NCBI GenBank assembly: GCA_002049455.2
Contig: KV918765.1
Coordinates: 1 to 64,000 of the forward strand
From: Porphyra umbilicalis
Lineage: Eukaryota; Rhodophyta; Bangiophyceae; Bangiales; Bangiaceae
Reading direction: 5' to 3'
Length of the DNA stretch: 64,000 nucleotides
Position numbers and translations under genes: made by a program. The notes beneath the pieces were generated by a model, which saw nothing but the letters and a program-made list of their open reading frames with translations, did no database searches and was not told where the DNA came from. Shown here in pieces: positions 52,544 through 64,000 of the stretch. Each line of letters opens with the position of its first letter. Position 1 is the stretch's first letter.

Positions 52544-53617
52544 ATGGTGGGACCGCATGCGAGCGGGGCGGACCGACGGTTGGTTGATGACGAGGCCACG
52601 AGCGGCCGCGAGGCGAGCGGAGCGGACGGCCAGCGTGGCGGGTCTTCTCGTAATGACGCTATGTTGATTGGGCGTGATGCGGCGGCTCCTGTGCGCTTCC
52701 ACTCCCCCAGTGCGCTGTCGGCGGCCGCGGAGACTACCCGCGGGGGTGCGACGGCGGCGCCCCGCGTACAATGCGGACACGGGATTGGCGGGCGCCGCGA
52801 GGGCGGGGGCGCCGTGCCGGCGGCGACCGCGATGCCCGAGGTGTCCAATGTGAAGGGCGCCTCGCCCGACTCTGCATTGACATCCACGCTGACCCCAAGT
52901 GGTGCGGGAGCGCCGCGTGGCGGCGGCGGAAGTGGGAGCGGCAGTGCCGACGGGAGCTCATCCTCGGTGGCCAGTATCGGAGACGGGACCCCCGACGGTC
53001 GAGATGGCACCGGCTTTCCGCCTGGGGGGCGTCGTCCCCCCCTGCGGGCGGGGCGCGGCCGCCTTCCGGAAGGCGATGGCCTCGTGCGGATGATCTTCCC
53101 CCCCTTTTTCAAGCCCTCCCTCGGCTGGTGTGACGAAGAAGATGATTTTCGCATGGAGGCTGGGATGCTCGACACGGCGCAGGCCCCGCCCGTCGATGGC
53201 GACCAGGTGCGGTTTGCCAACATTGCCCACCCGGTGGCGGGGGCAAACATCGACCCTGGGTCGATGGAGGTGTTTATTGCGCGAGTTGCCACCGTCGCCC
53301 GGCCGACGGGGCCGGGGTGGCGGAACGTGGAGTGGATATGGAGGTGCGCGGACTGCAACGTCAACTTTCTCTTCTTGCCGGACCTGGAGGTTCACTATGT
53401 GAATTCGCACCATGCGCTGCGCCTCTACCATTGCCGGGTGCATGTGGGGGAGGTGGATGAGGATGAAGAGGCGAACGTCGTTGATGACTTCTTTTACCTG
53501 GCGGACCTCTACTTGCACTACGCGAATGGGTTTGAATTGCACGGGCTGTTTGATGCCGCTGCACACTCTGGGGTGTACTACACGCCACCACCTCCCCCCC
53601 CCGGGCCCGTAGCATAG
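52544..53617 (+). CDS. Hypothetical protein with C2H2 finger
   Basis: Not recognised as a family. Start taken at ATG 52544 (MVGPHASGAD); ATG 52661 (MLIGRDAAAP) is an alternative, and the frame is open upstream to 52271. N-terminal 180 residues are Gly/Ser/Pro-rich. The ordered end has IFPPFFKPSLGWCDEEDDF, QVRFANIAHPVAGANIDPGS, a finger WRCADCNVNFLFLPDLEVHY followed by VNSHH (C-x2-C-x12-H-x4-H), and a repeated His/Tyr pattern (DDFFYLADLYLHYANGFELH) that may be a second degenerate finger. Ends in a Pro run. Unbroken frame and normal C-terminal composition support real coding. It could be a regulator or a domesticated transposon finger protein. Confidence 0.5.
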   Translation: MVGPHASGADRRLVDDEATSGREASGADGQRGGSSRNDAMLIGRDAAAPVRFHSPSALSAAAETTRGGATAAPRVQCGHGIGGRREGGGAVPAATAMPEVSNVKGASPDSALTSTLTPSGAGAPRGGGGSGSGSADGSSSSVASIGDGTPDGRDGTGFPPGGRRPPLRAGRGRLPEGDGLVRMIFPPFFKPSLGWCDEEDDFRMEAGMLDTAQAPPVDGDQVRFANIAHPVAGANIDPGSMEVFIARVATVARPTGPGWRNVEWIWRCADCNVNFLFLPDLEVHYVNSHHALRLYHCRVHVGEVDEDEEANVVDDFFYLADLYLHYANGFELHGLFDAAAHSGVYYTPPPPPPGPVA

Positions 53618-56600
53618 AGCATGATGGCTGCGGCGTTTTTTTGAAGTTGTTATTGCTTTTTTGCGAGAAGATCTTTGGGTCACAGATAAAAGAAGAACCG
53701 TACTGGTTTCCAATGCTGTACCAAAGAAGCTGGAGTAGTCCTTTCTCTCCTCCTCAACCACCGCCGCTACATTGCCCTATGCAACACGTTTGGCCTTGGC
53801 TGGACCCGACTCGGATGAGGCTGGCCCTGACATCCCGTTGTTGTCCACTCCTTCGATACCCACCTTAGACACGTTGCTTGCTCTCCGCGTCGGTCTGTGA
53901 CGCCTCGGTCACCACAGAAACTCTAAGAGGAAAGGAACATCCGCGGCGTGGCACACCCTTGCAATATGTAGCGCCAAGAACTAAAGGAAGTGAGAAGCCA
54001 GTTGACATCAGTGGACAGACCTCAACCTCATCAAAACCGAAACAAAGGCAAGTGTATAAGGTGTCAAGGCACGATAACGCACGCCACTGTCCACGCCTTA
54101 GCCATTGGGGTTTGGAAACTCGAGATGCGGCAAGCGCACATCATCAGCACCTCATTGCGCACTCAGGCGGTTGTCACCGCCGTGGGTGTCGAGCAGCACC
54201 AGGCAGCGAATTTTGACAGCGTAGCGCAGTGCCGCCTCCGACTGCTTGATCTTCCACCACGCGCTGGTCCACACTCACTCTGGCGGCGGGTCCCGAACGA
54301 TGGGGGACAAAAAGCCCTCGGGGAGCCGCGGGAGTTAACGATGTTGCGGGCTGCGGTCCATCGCCACCCGTCGCAGGGGAAAGAACGATAGGTGTGATGG
54401 GCGGTGCTGAGCGCAAGCGCGGATGGCAGCGCAGTGCTCACTAAAGCCAGGCTCGTGACGAGGCCGATTTCTTGTCTCCGTCCAGCGCAGTGGGGCTCGT
54501 TGCAGGATCCACGTTTTTTCCCCCCGATCGCTCGTTTTTGCTCGTTGACGCGGGTACTTTTCTCGTCAAAACCTCGTCACTCGGTTATGATACTGTACGC
54601 CTGATCGAAATTCTCGACTTCAACAATAACAGCTCTTGGCCTGTACTATACAGTCGTTACGCGTTTTCATAGCAGGGGTGCGCCACACAAGTAGCACCCT
54701 CTTTCAGTCCGAGATCGCGAGAGATCGCGGTCCTGAGGCTCTACACAGCGTTTTGTCCCCGATTCCTTAAAACTGAGAACTGCGAGATTCGAACAAGCCC
54801 ACCGATGGTTCGCAGAACAGTCGCACATCGATCATGCGATCAGATGATGCCCACTTTTTGTTGATCTCGGAGACAGAGCCCGCAGTGGAGTTCAGAAGTA
54901 CTCGAATACCATCTGCACCGATATTCAGTGGGAATTATCCTCACACCAGCACCTGCAGATTTGGCAATTGTCCGGCGAAGTTGCTGCCCCATGCTCATGA
55001 AGGATCATTCCGATTCGCTGGTTCTAATCGTTCTGCGTATCGTGCTGAGAACTGTCCTGAAGTGGGAGTAAGATCATCCTGAGGATCGTGCTCAGGACTA
55101 TCCTGGCGTCGGAGTACACTCATCCTGGGGATCGTCGTCATAGATTGAGTGAACGAGTGCGCAAGATTGATCTAGATTCCTGCCTCAAGGACTCGATCGT
55201 AGATGATAGCCTAGACTACTTCGAGTGACGTCGTGAGGAGGGTCTGCCGAAAACGATCAGAGAGCAAGACCTGCCCATGGGGCGTCGCTTCTGGGCCACA
55301 AAGCGTGTGCAGAGGGAACCTCAATGTTACTTGGTAGTCGTGCGACCGACACGCTGTTTCCCGGCGCAGAGGGGATGGGAACTGGGTAAACATGCGTCGG
55401 CTCGCACATCGAGAATACCGTGAAGTCCCGGACGCACCCAGTCCCGATTTATCAATGATTGGGTCTCCTTCACGCGCAGTAAATTCGTTCTCAGCTCAGT
55501 GGCAATCTCGTCCCCTTTCGTCCTAACACAGCACGTCCCGAACTCGCAATCCCCCGGTTCAATACGGATCAGAAGCACTCGCACCAGATTCTCAAGCGCA
55601 TGAGTGATGTGTCAGATTGCAAGTTGGGCATTGCTCTGAACGAAGAGAATGTCCACAGGTTTGTGTTCACACTGTTGACGAAATAGGCAGACATTTTGTT
55701 TGCGGAAGAGGCAGTCAGACTATCAGTTGAACAGGTCCTCACATTTTGTTCGAATGACAGTCCCCGAGATGATCTGTGGGTCAGGATGACACTGCTTCTG
55801 GAACGGTCCCAGAGTCAGTGCCGAAGATGATCCGTTGAACGAGTCCAGAACTGTAGTGATGAACTGCCGAATCACAGAGGTCACTCGAGAATCAGGCAAT
55901 CTGAAATGTAGGATTTTCGCTGATCCACGGAACTTTTGTGCACATGATCCTCCGAATCATGCTGAGGCCATCTCACAGGAGCTTTGCATGGCTATCTCAA
56001 AACATTCTTTCGCGTCTACTCGTGATAGATTTACAAGCCGGCAAATTTAGAACTATCCCGGCGATGAAATACCGACCCGCAGTGTAGGGGCCATTCACTT
56101 GTAGAGCATGCTCTCCAAGTGAATGGCACATAAGCGAATAATGACTGTAAGTCATTTTAAGAGCCCCGAAGTCCTGACAAGTAGGCCATATAGGGCTACG
56201 CGCAAGTTGCGAAAAGTCGTACAAGAGAGAGAAAGAGAGCCACAAGTAGGAGAAAAACAGACTCAGGTGCAGCCCAATGACTCACACAACAGCGCATGAT
56301 TCGGCCGCACATGGCTTCCTCCTTGTTTTCCCGCCAATCCACAGCGCGGCGGTTGGCAGCCACAAACAACCATCGCGGCTAACAAAAGACACATGTTGCA
56401 TTGCCTCAGAAGTGTCACCGAGTGCTTTTCACAACGACTTGGTACGAACACGGTGACGACGCGAACACGGGTCGAAGCGGCAACTATCGCCTCTGCCTCC
56501 CGTTCGACTATCAACCGGGCAGACCCCGGCACAGCAGACATTCCCGGTGCTGGTCGCGACCTCGTGCCCCCGGGGTCCAGCATCTCCCCGTTCTCCCAAG

Positions 56601-56798
56601 ACTGTGGCACCCGCGTCAGCCGGCAGTACCTGCCAATGGCTGCGGAAGGAACCCCTTCAGATCGAGTAGCGGCAGCGATGGCGCTGCATGGAGGCATTGC
56701 GCTGCACATCGACTTGACTCGCTCAACGAAGGCGGTGGGGTCGCGTGGAATTCGCCGATTCAGCCGGGGTCACGAGCGGATCGGAACGCGCTCTCAGC
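53618..56798. other. Mostly featureless, AT-richer island
   Basis: 54.5-56.2 kb is lower in GC than its surroundings and rich in stops. The GTAGCACCC word near 54690 is shared with the GCGC-rich element family. It contains the palindrome at 56090-56127. No gene seen. Confidence 0.4.
56090..56127. repeat. 38-bp near-perfect palindrome
   Basis: CCATTCACTTG, AGAGCATGCTCT and CAAGTGAATGG form inverted arms with one mismatch pair; a short hairpin. Confidence 0.85.
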
Positions 56799-58132
56799 GC
56801 AGTGCACCTCGTTGCTGGATCCACCACGAGCCCGGTTCTGGCTCAAATTGCTCGTTCAGAACTTGCACGACCCCTCGTAAACGCCTCTGTGGAGCGTTTT
56901 TCTCGTGCAAACCATGTTTTCACTGGCATACTCTTGCAGTCGAGCATTTTACACCGACTTTTTGGATGCATCAGAAGTGTCTCTGAAAGCGCCTCCTATG
57001 GTGTACAGGGCCATAGTGTGAATGCCCGTATGCAAACGTATGCAAATGCACAACATGCGCGTGCGAGCTCTTCGTTTCTCTAAACAAGGTGTTTCTGCGA
57101 TTTCTGCACGCTTGCATTATGACACCCTTGTTGAGGCGCGTGCATTAAGTCGAGCACGGGTGCCGAGGTGCGGCACGAGTACCGGGTTTTTACTCTTAGC
57201 TCCCCCTTCTCTGCGACTTGACGGTATTTATTACCAGCCACTGCCGCTCCGGCAACTGTCCCTCCGTGAATGGCGAAAGGGAATGGTCTCGGTATTGTGG
57301 ACTCACTTGCCACCAAGTTCTGTGACAATTGCCAAAGAACTGCGCATCCCGTGCGGAGAAAGCGGGTTCCGACGCCCCCCACCCCGGGGTTTGCGGGGCT
57401 TGCAGCACGATATCCGCGTCGCTCTGCCGACTCTGTGCCGGTTGCCCACTGCTGTTGCCATGCTTCACCTTTGTTACCGTGCTTCCCCGCCGCCGGCCTG
57501 TGCTTGCACCAGTGGCGGCTGCGGAAGCGGCGGCTACCTCCCGCTGCGGCAGCCACTGCCGCTGCGGCGACCGAGCCGCCCGCGTGGCGGCCGCACCCCC
57601 GCCACCTCCGCCATGGCCCCGCCCCGCGTGGCGGCCGCGCCCCTGCCACCTCCGCCACGCCCGCCCCCCCCCCCCCCCCGGCTGGCTCTGCCCCGCCCAG
57701 CCACCTGCCCCACCGCCCATCCCGCTGCGATGACCACCGCCGCTGCGGCAACCGAGCCGCCCGCGTGGCTGCCCCACCCCCGCCACCTCCGCCATGCCCA
57801 CCTCCCCCCCCCCCCCCCCGCTGGCTCAGTCCCGCCTGCTCGTGGGCTGCACGATGGTGCCCTTCTACGTATTTCTTGCCCTACTCGGCACAGATCCGGT
57901 ACTGAGCGCCGCACCCGTTTAGCTTATGAAGTAGCACTTGTAAGAACTTGGGCGAGCTTCATAGAGCTGTCAAACACGCCTGAATGTCGTCACCAGCACG
58001 CCGCAACGAGCCTTTTGGATGGGATACGAGCAAACACTCCCAGCGTGCGAGCAGGAGCCCGTTTTCAACGAGCGTTTACGAGCAATTTGAGCCAGAACCG
58101 GGCTCGTGGTGGATCCAGCAACGAGGTGCACT
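56799..58132. mobile_element. Possible element bounded by 54-bp inverted repeats
   Basis: The block from GCAGTGCACCTCGTTGCTGG to GGCTCAAATTGCTCG at 56799-56854 is repeated inverted at 58079-58132 with almost no change. The 1.2 kb interior has CCG-rich tandem duplications and two poly-C runs but no conserved ORF. Confidence 0.55.
57530..57832. repeat. GCCGCC-rich tandem duplication with poly-C runs
   Basis: A roughly 170-bp unit containing GCTGCGGC, ACCGAGCCGCCCGCGTGGC and CACCTCCGCCATG is repeated with changes. Poly-C runs of 15 or more are at about 57662 and 57806. Confidence 0.75.
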
Positions 58133-58783
58133 GGGCAGCCCCGTTCTTGGACGTCGGCGACTCGCGTCGTTCGGCTCCGGATGCATCCCGCTTCAGCTCG
58201 GTCGATGGGACTGATTCATTCTTAGTTCAGTTGTGTTTCCATTCTTCGAATCCTCAGATCCATGACAGCTGGCGTCCACAATGGGCGCATCAGTTCCATA
58301 TTGCCCGCTTGAATCCACATGCCACTCGCACGGACAGTCGTCTTTGCAGTATCTCCACACCCTGTGAGCGACTGAATATGGCCGCTTGCTAGCAGCGAGG
58401 TTTAAGAGCTTGACGAGCTTCATGCTCAAACATCGTTGCGACCCTACTCGCTTGCTCGATAAGGCCTCGTTGTCTCTTTTTACCTTCCCCATGCTCCATC
58501 TCACACCATGCTGTTCTACACCACTTGAAGGCGCTCTCCGTGACGGTCCTGGAGCATCCAAGAACAGTGTGAAAAATGCAAATACGTAGCCACAGACAAG
58601 CAGAATGTGGAGTTCGACGAGAAAAGCTCTCACAAGGGCCTTCAAGGAGGGTTCTTCAGCAGCTTGACAGGTTTCTCGTCGCCGAATCGAGAAAAAAGGG
58701 CCTCGTCGTGGATTTTGCAACGAGCCCTACTACGCAGGTGAGAATCTGTCACGGCTTGTCACGACAAGAGGACAGCCCGAAGT
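58133..58783. other. No gene seen
   Basis: Short frames only. CGAGC-rich words resemble those in the flanking inverted repeats. Confidence 0.35.
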
Positions 58784-59110
58784 AGGGTTGCACACCACGA
58801 CCCTATATCGGGGGCGTTATGGGCGCGCGACAGATGAGACGCCTTACCGACGTCCGATTGAGCAGCCAGAACACCCTCACGACGCCCCAAGTAGCACCCT
58901 CAATATTCGCACCATCGATCAAGTGGCACCCATATTGGGCTCTCATATGTCATTTTTGTGTCAAGACTGGGTGCCTGTCCCCAACTAAAGTGCACAGCCG
59001 CCACCTGCTGAATCATGTCGACTCACCTGAAAACTTTCTCTTCGCGACGCCTTGATGCAGCCCATTTGAGTTGGGGCGTTCGGGGCGTACGACGCCCAAA
59101 CGACGCCCTA
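58784..59110. mobile_element. Partial GCGC-rich element
   Basis: Left end TAGGGTTGCACACC then GGGGGCGTTATGGGCGCG. A reverse-complement copy of GGGTGCTACTTGGGGCGT (found at about 18090 in copy 1) lies at about 58878. A GGGGCG/GACGCCC cluster at 59070-59103 may be the degraded right end. Confidence 0.45.
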
Positions 59111-59167
59111 AGATCTATCTCATCTTATAAGCCCTATGGAAAAATGGCTCTCGTCTCGGCGCATGCA

Positions 59168-59595
59168 TGGTGCGTGTCCCAAAAATGAGACATCGCGGTT
59201 TTTTCTTTTTGTGCTGACAGTTTGTGCACGAAGAAAAGGGCACCACATTACAAATGAGAACGTGAAAAAGACCGCCATGTAGCCCATTGTGAAGAAAACA
59301 CGATTTGGGACACCTCACATCGAAGCTCCAGTTAGCACATGAGCTTAGGCGTTGCAAACCTGTAACCCCAAGAACCTGAAAAAGACTGGCTCCGAGATCG
59401 GAGTTAGTTGAGAGGTCCACAGAACAGAGCCCACAGGCAGGTACTAAGGAGGTGTCAGGCAAGAACGTCTCGGGAGAGGCTCTTTCCATGGAGGCCAGTT
59501 GAGAATTTTCTCGTACCACACCCCGCCTGCCACCCTGCAGTGATGTGTCAGTCTTCCAGAAAACGCGCATGTTTCATTTTTGGGACACGCACCAC
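59168..59595. mobile_element. MITE family A copy with an empty family B site
   Basis: Inverted ends GGTGCGTGTCCCAAAAATGA (left) and the same in reverse complement (right, ending 59594), about 25 bp with one or two changes. 428 bp, non-coding. It aligns inverted with 45202-45840 apart from the family B insert. Confidence 0.85.
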
Positions 59596-59743
59596 AAACC
59601 AATCGGCCCCAAACTTTGCAGAAGTACACTGCGTTCTCGTTATAAGAGACAGCTGATTCAGCTTAAATTGAATAGATAATGGCCTACATGGTCCTGAACG
59701 GAAGACTCGAGACCCATATTCTTTTGTATACGATTCTCTTATA

Positions 59744-59790
59744 TTGCTGATCCCCCAATTCTGCGACAATCTTATTGTCGGTCGCAATGG
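59744..59790. mobile_element. Lone family B terminus
   Basis: TA followed by TTGCTGATCCCCCAATTCTG matches the family B end at 45285. No matching inverted end was found to the right, so the copy is truncated or diverged. Confidence 0.5.
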
Positions 59791-59963
59791 CTTCGCGTGA
59801 CTCCTGCATGACACGGTGATTGGCTTGCAAGATTACTGGCGGCAACTCTCGGCCCATAGTTTGATCATGGCCTGTCGAACTGCCAATCCTACTTCAGTCT
59901 ACGCTGTGTCGTCGGCTCTGCCTTCCTCCTCTCTGCAACCGCTATTTTTTTGGAGGTTCGCAC

Positions 59964-59971
59964 TATAAATA
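59964..59971 (+). promoter_or_regulatory. TATA-like box
   Basis: CACTATAAATAGCA precedes the open frames at 60000-60670. It fits a TATA box but no transcript is shown. Confidence 0.3.
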
Positions 59972-59999
59972 GCAAGAGTAACTGCAACAAAAACTCCCC

Positions 60000-60667
60000 G
60001 TGGCCGGTCTACACCGTCTGCTCCAAATGCGAGATAGCAATTGTTCTAGGCTCGATCCCGGTCGCGAGCACTTTCTTTTGTGGCGGGGGTATTGGCTGGG
60101 CCGTCCCGTCGGTCATTATCCACGATGTGGCAGCGCCGGCTACGGCTCGACCAGTGATGGGGGCGGGGGCGACACGCCGGCCAACGGTGTCGCTCCTGCC
60201 TGGGAGGGCGATTCGAGAACTGGCGGCAGTGGCAGTGGCGGGGGCGGCGCGCCGGGCATCTTCGGCGCACCCTCCGGGGCTGGCCCCGCTGCGGGCGCGT
60301 ACGGGACGACCAGTATCTCTCAGAAGTCGGAGACGAGGCGCTCCTGGTCCCCTTCGTTCCCTCGGTGGCTTTGCGCGTGCGGCTTTTTGGTAGCGGCGGA
60401 GCGTCTTCCGACGCACCCACTGTCGTGTCACAGGCGGTGGTGAGGGAGGCGCTGACTGTGATTGAGTTGGTTATGCGACGCACACTCTCGGCTGCCTTTC
60501 GGGACTGGTGTGGTGCACACTCGACCGATGTGGTCGGCATCGGCATTGCGGTAACTGACTGCCAGACGCAGTGTCTAATTCACAAGTTATCTTCTATGCA
60601 GTGGGTGGCTCAGGTCGCACCCCAGCCACCATATCTCCCCCGACAGGCGGGCCCGCGGCCCACTTGA
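60000..60667 (+). CDS. Uncertain ORF pair, hypothetical
   Basis: Not recognised. A frame at 60000-60443 (Gly-rich, SAGYGSTSDGGGG) overlaps another at 60365-60667 that reads better (LFGSGGASSDAPTVVSQAV, VIELVMRRTLSAAFRDWCG). A frameshift or intron would be needed to join them. It lies downstream of a TATA-like box and opposite the copia 3' end. It may be host sequence or an LTR-side region of the retroelement. Confidence 0.25.
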
Positions 60668-60916
60668 AGTTCCCCCACTCCACAAATCTGGCCTCGCTGA
60701 CACTCACCTCCCATCGGCCACAACGTGGCCTCCTCCTACTACAAAGTGCCAGCCGTTGCCCGTCGGGCCCAGGCCGCCAGTCACCTAACAGGTTTGACGG
60801 CTCGCAATGGATGCCGACACTTCCCCGCGGTCATACGCATGTAGGGCGAGGGCCACCCGACGTACGTCGGGCGTGCTTTTCAGCCGAGCTCGCGTGGCAG
60901 CGGTGAGTCGACGGGC

Positions 60917-63900
60917 CTACACCGTCGCGGCCGTGTTGGCCGTCTCGCCCGGCTGGACCATGCACAAGCGGCGGCGGAACTCGGCCATTGCCGGGTTTGC
61001 CAGCGCCTTTATGAGGCCATCTGCGACCATCTTCGCATCACGTCGGTGGACGAACTCGGCGGACCCCATGGCCGCCCGCTCCCGCACGACGTGGTGGGCG
61101 GTATCAATGTGCTTCGCGCCCGGTCCCTTTGGGGTTGGCGATCAAAGACAGGCAACCCAGTTTGTGCTCGGCCATGGGGACCGGCCGTTCCGGCTCATCC
61201 AGGTCCCCCATGAGCTTCTTCAGCCACAGGGCCTCACGCGTCGCAGACGCGGCGGCAATGTACTCGGTCTCGGCGGTGGAGCATGAAGCCGTCGGCTGTC
61301 GCTTATTGGACCAGGAAATGGCCCCGCCGCCGCACATGAATACCCACCCCGTGGTTGAGCGGCGCGTGTCGGGGCAGCCATTGCAGGTGGCGTCCACCGC
61401 CTCTTCCAGCTCCCGCGAGCCGCAGTATTGTAGGCCGAGGTCGACCGTGCCGGACAGGTTACGGACGACGCCTTTGGCGGCTCGCCAGTGCGCCTCCTCC
61501 GGTTGGCTCATAAAACTTGCGTGGGTTATGGCAGCGAAGTCGATGTGCGCACGTACCGATGCGGCCAGGTACAACAGGCTACCCACCATCTCCTGCTCCC
61601 ACCTGCTTGTGTCCATGGGCAACTCCCCGGTCCGGCGTCGCGCTGTCCTCGCCGGCATAGGCTGCTGAGCGGGGTGCGTGTCCATCACGCCAAAGTTGTA
61701 AAGGAGAGCCTTGATCAGGCCGGGACAGCTGATCGTCAGCGTGCGTTTGGGGCAATTTCGAACGATGCCCATTCCCAGGAAGTCCTTGGCCGGTCCCAAG
61801 TCCCGCCCCTTGTAGCGCTGGAGAAGCGCCGCCTTTGCTGCATCTACGGCCACGCGCGTCTTGCCCAGGGTAGCGAGGTCATCGACGTGCGCAAGGATGA
61901 GGCTGCGGCCATGGATGGGGTGGTCCCACGTGTAATGGTTCGGGTCCGTTCCCAACCATTTGGCACCGGCGCGTGTCAGTGTGGCACAAAGTTGCTCGCC
62001 CCACAGCCGCCCGGCTTGCTTAGTCCCATACAATGCGGAGCGTAGTTTGGACACCGTATTAGGGCCACAATCGTAATAGCCCGCCGGTAGGTTCACGCAC
62101 ACGTCCACGTCCATGGAGGCGTTCAACTACGCCGTCTTAATGTCAATTGTTTCGAGCTAGAGGTTTTGTGGTGCCGCATAGGCCACCACCGGTCGTACGG
62201 TCACCCTCGCGGGGCATGGCGCCCACACCTAGTGCGAGTCCACGCCAGCCCTCTGTGAGTACCCACAGCCGACGTCGCGAGCCTTTTATCGGGTGATTTT
62301 GGCATTCGCATCGCTGTTGTAGTCGGAGGCCCGCTTGCCGCGCATCCGCTGCGCGCCACGAGGGGGGTCAACGACCGTCCAGGTGTTGTTCTCGAGGATC
62401 GACATGTACTCGGCGTCCATCGCTTCATTTCACGGGTACGCATCGCCGCGGGAAAGTGCCTCAGTCCGTGTCTGCGGCGGCTCAGAGCACCAGTCTGCCA
62501 GCCGCAGGGCGGCCTCCAGGAAGATGGGCGCGAGCTCCAAAGGCGGATCCGGCGCCACGCCAGTCGGCGCGCCGCGGGTGGAAGCCTAGAACGCGGAGGG
62601 TCTGCCCGACCCCGTGCGCGTCCACAAATTGTAGTCATGCGTTGCTGTCGGCGCCGCGAGCGGCACGGTCATGAAGTTGGGCGGTGGCAATAGAGCCGCG
62701 GCGGGGAGCAGGGCGACGGCGTCCGTCAGGTTGTCGACGGTAGGAACGCCGGGCGTCGACCCTGCCGGTGCCGGAACCCCATCTCCCTCATCGTCGGACG
62801 AGCAGCCGTCTTCAAACCAGTCCCCATACAGGTGAGGGCAGACGAGTAGGGCGCCCGCGATGACGAGGGACGGCGGCACTATCTCGTCAAACTCAACGTC
62901 GCGACGCGTCAGGATGGCGCCGGTCGCGGCGGAACGGATGCGCAAGGCGTGCTGGCCAGAGCTGTAGCCCACCCTGTGACCAAAGATTACACGAGACTCG
63001 AGCTTGCCGGCTGACCTAGGCGGGCGCTTGGCGCAGGCTTTGCAGCCCCACACGTGGACCATGGACAAGTCAGGCCGTTTGGCGTAGAATAGTTCATGCG
63101 GCGTTGCCGACCCGTCGGCGGTCGGGTATTAGTTCATAATGAATGACACGGCGACTAACATTTCGCCCCAATGAGCCAGGGGCAAGCGCGAGCCCAGAAG
63201 CATGGCGCAGGTGCGCTCCATCAGGAAGCGGTTGTGCCTCTCGGCCTTGCCGGTCAACTTCGGGGAGTACGGCGAGGAGAACTCCACTTTGATCCCCTTC
63301 GATGCCATAAACTGCCGCATCACGTCGTTGCTGGGCATCGTTTTTTCCCCGTCAGTGCGGATAATCTTTACCTTCTTGTTCGCATGGTTTTCCAGGTACA
63401 GGATCCAGTCACGGAGCGCCACCCCGGCCTCTGCCTTCGTCTTGAGCGGAAAAGCAAATGACAAGTCGGTGCAGGCGTCTGTCATCGACAATGCGTAAGA
63501 CGCGCCAACACTTGACACGGGGGTCAGCGGGCCAATCAAATATACGCAGACCCGTTCGAACATGACGATGGCACGCTCGCCAGCGCCGTGCGGGTGTACC
63601 AGCATGCGTGCTTCGACGCACGGCTCACACACGGCAACGGCGGTGAGCTCAATGTCCTTGGTAGAGATGGTCGTGTCGGTGACGATCTTGGCGGCATTGC
63701 CAACATTGTTGTAGCCAAGGTGACTGAAAAACAGACGCTACAGGTCGCCACGCGCATTGTCCTTTCAACAGGCGGCGAGGGCGGCGTGAGGCAACTCCCC
63801 GGGTGTCGCGGTATGCGCGAGCGTCATCTCGTACTGCTCGTTCATGTTGAAGTGGCCGTCAGCCACGACAACACTTTCCTTCTTGATTGTCGCGGTGCTG

Positions 63901-64000
63901 TCGTAAAACCGGATGTCCGCCCAGGTCCGGTCCGCCGCACGGACTGAAAATAGGTTGGTCAAGATACCAGGCACCGGAAGCGTGTTGGTGAGCATCACTC
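60917..64000 (-). pseudogene. Ty1/copia retrotransposon pol, degenerate, 5' end beyond window
   Basis: Reading leftwards: protease/gag-pre-integrase region (ILTNLFSVRAADRTWADIRF; GYNNVGNAAKIV ... CEPCVEAR in a second frame); integrase (SMTDACTDLSFAF, IIRTDGEKTMPS, SPKLTGKAERHNRFLMERT, giving D, D and E); an in-frame TAA at 63131-63129; MVHVWGCKAC and RVIFGHRVGYSSG with TRRDVEFDE; reverse transcriptase beginning EAMDAEYMSILENNTWTVVD at about 62400 with several stops, then KLRSALYGTKQAGRLW and ILAHVDDL (VDD box); RNase H STTGWVFMCGGGAISW, STAETEYIAAASATREALW. Near 61110 a frame change leads to KHIDTAHHVVRERAAM and ADGLIKALANPAMAEF, stopping at 60917. Domain order IN-RT-RH defines copia. At least four stops and two frame changes make it dead. 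LTRs were not identified. Confidence 0.9.

Noticed and set aside
55530-55620. Possible tRNA-like GGTTCAATAC word
   Set aside because: No acceptor stem or anticodon arm could be paired around it; no tRNA or rRNA was found in the window.

Overview
The window is eukaryotic nuclear DNA, strongly GC-rich, with long G and C homopolymers and a few AT-richer islands (for example about 54.5-56.2 kb). Host genes are sparse, mostly intron-poor, and separated by transposable elements in all states of decay. The mix fits an alga with a GC-rich compact gene style. I favour a bangiophyte red alga (Porphyra/Pyropia type), but that is inference: no marker in the window fixes the lineage. About half of the window is transposon-derived or has no recognisable content.

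Layout. 1-3032 (minus): Plavaka-like (CACTA-superfamily) transposase running off the left edge, with a divergent broken partner ORF at 4707-7137 (plus). 8.7-9.6 kb: an orphan C2H2 'head' like that of the transposases. 9683-11281 (minus): unknown protein with a zinc finger. 12.0 kb: fold-back MITE. 13.9-14.9 kb (plus): organellar, probably mitochondrial, ribosomal protein uS17. 15.0-16.5 kb (minus, convergent): GDA1/CD39 apyrase. 17.55-18.21 kb: element with GCGC-rich inverted ends. 18.9-21.0 kb (plus): protein joining a PD-(D/E)xK nuclease-like domain to a kinase-like domain. 21-26 kb: low-complexity DNA, a second fold-back MITE and a 51-bp minisatellite. 26.2-27.3 and 29.2-31.5 kb: unknown ORFs. 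31.6-33.6 kb (minus) and 35.0-36.2 kb (plus): complementary N- and C-terminal halves of a TNP2-like transposase facing opposite ways. 37.4-38.2 kb: second GCGC-rich element. 39.4-43.4 kb (plus): near-complete Plavaka-like transposase. 45.2-47.7 kb: nest of small inverted-repeat elements. 47.9-50.3 kb (plus): GRDP-like glycine-rich domain protein with broken frames. 52.5-53.6 kb (plus): zinc-finger protein. 54-60 kb: repeats and MITEs. 60.9-64.0 kb (minus): degenerate Ty1/copia pol, cut by the right edge.

The most reliable host genes are the apyrase (nucleotide hydrolysis in the secretory pathway) and uS17 (organellar translation). The most unusual gene is the nuclease-kinase fusion, whose architecture recalls Crinkler-type effectors and selfish-element proteins. 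The best evidence for recent mobility is a MITE-in-MITE insertion at 45.3 kb whose empty site is preserved at 59.5 kb, and a nearly intact Plavaka-like gene whose only visible break lies in a G run.
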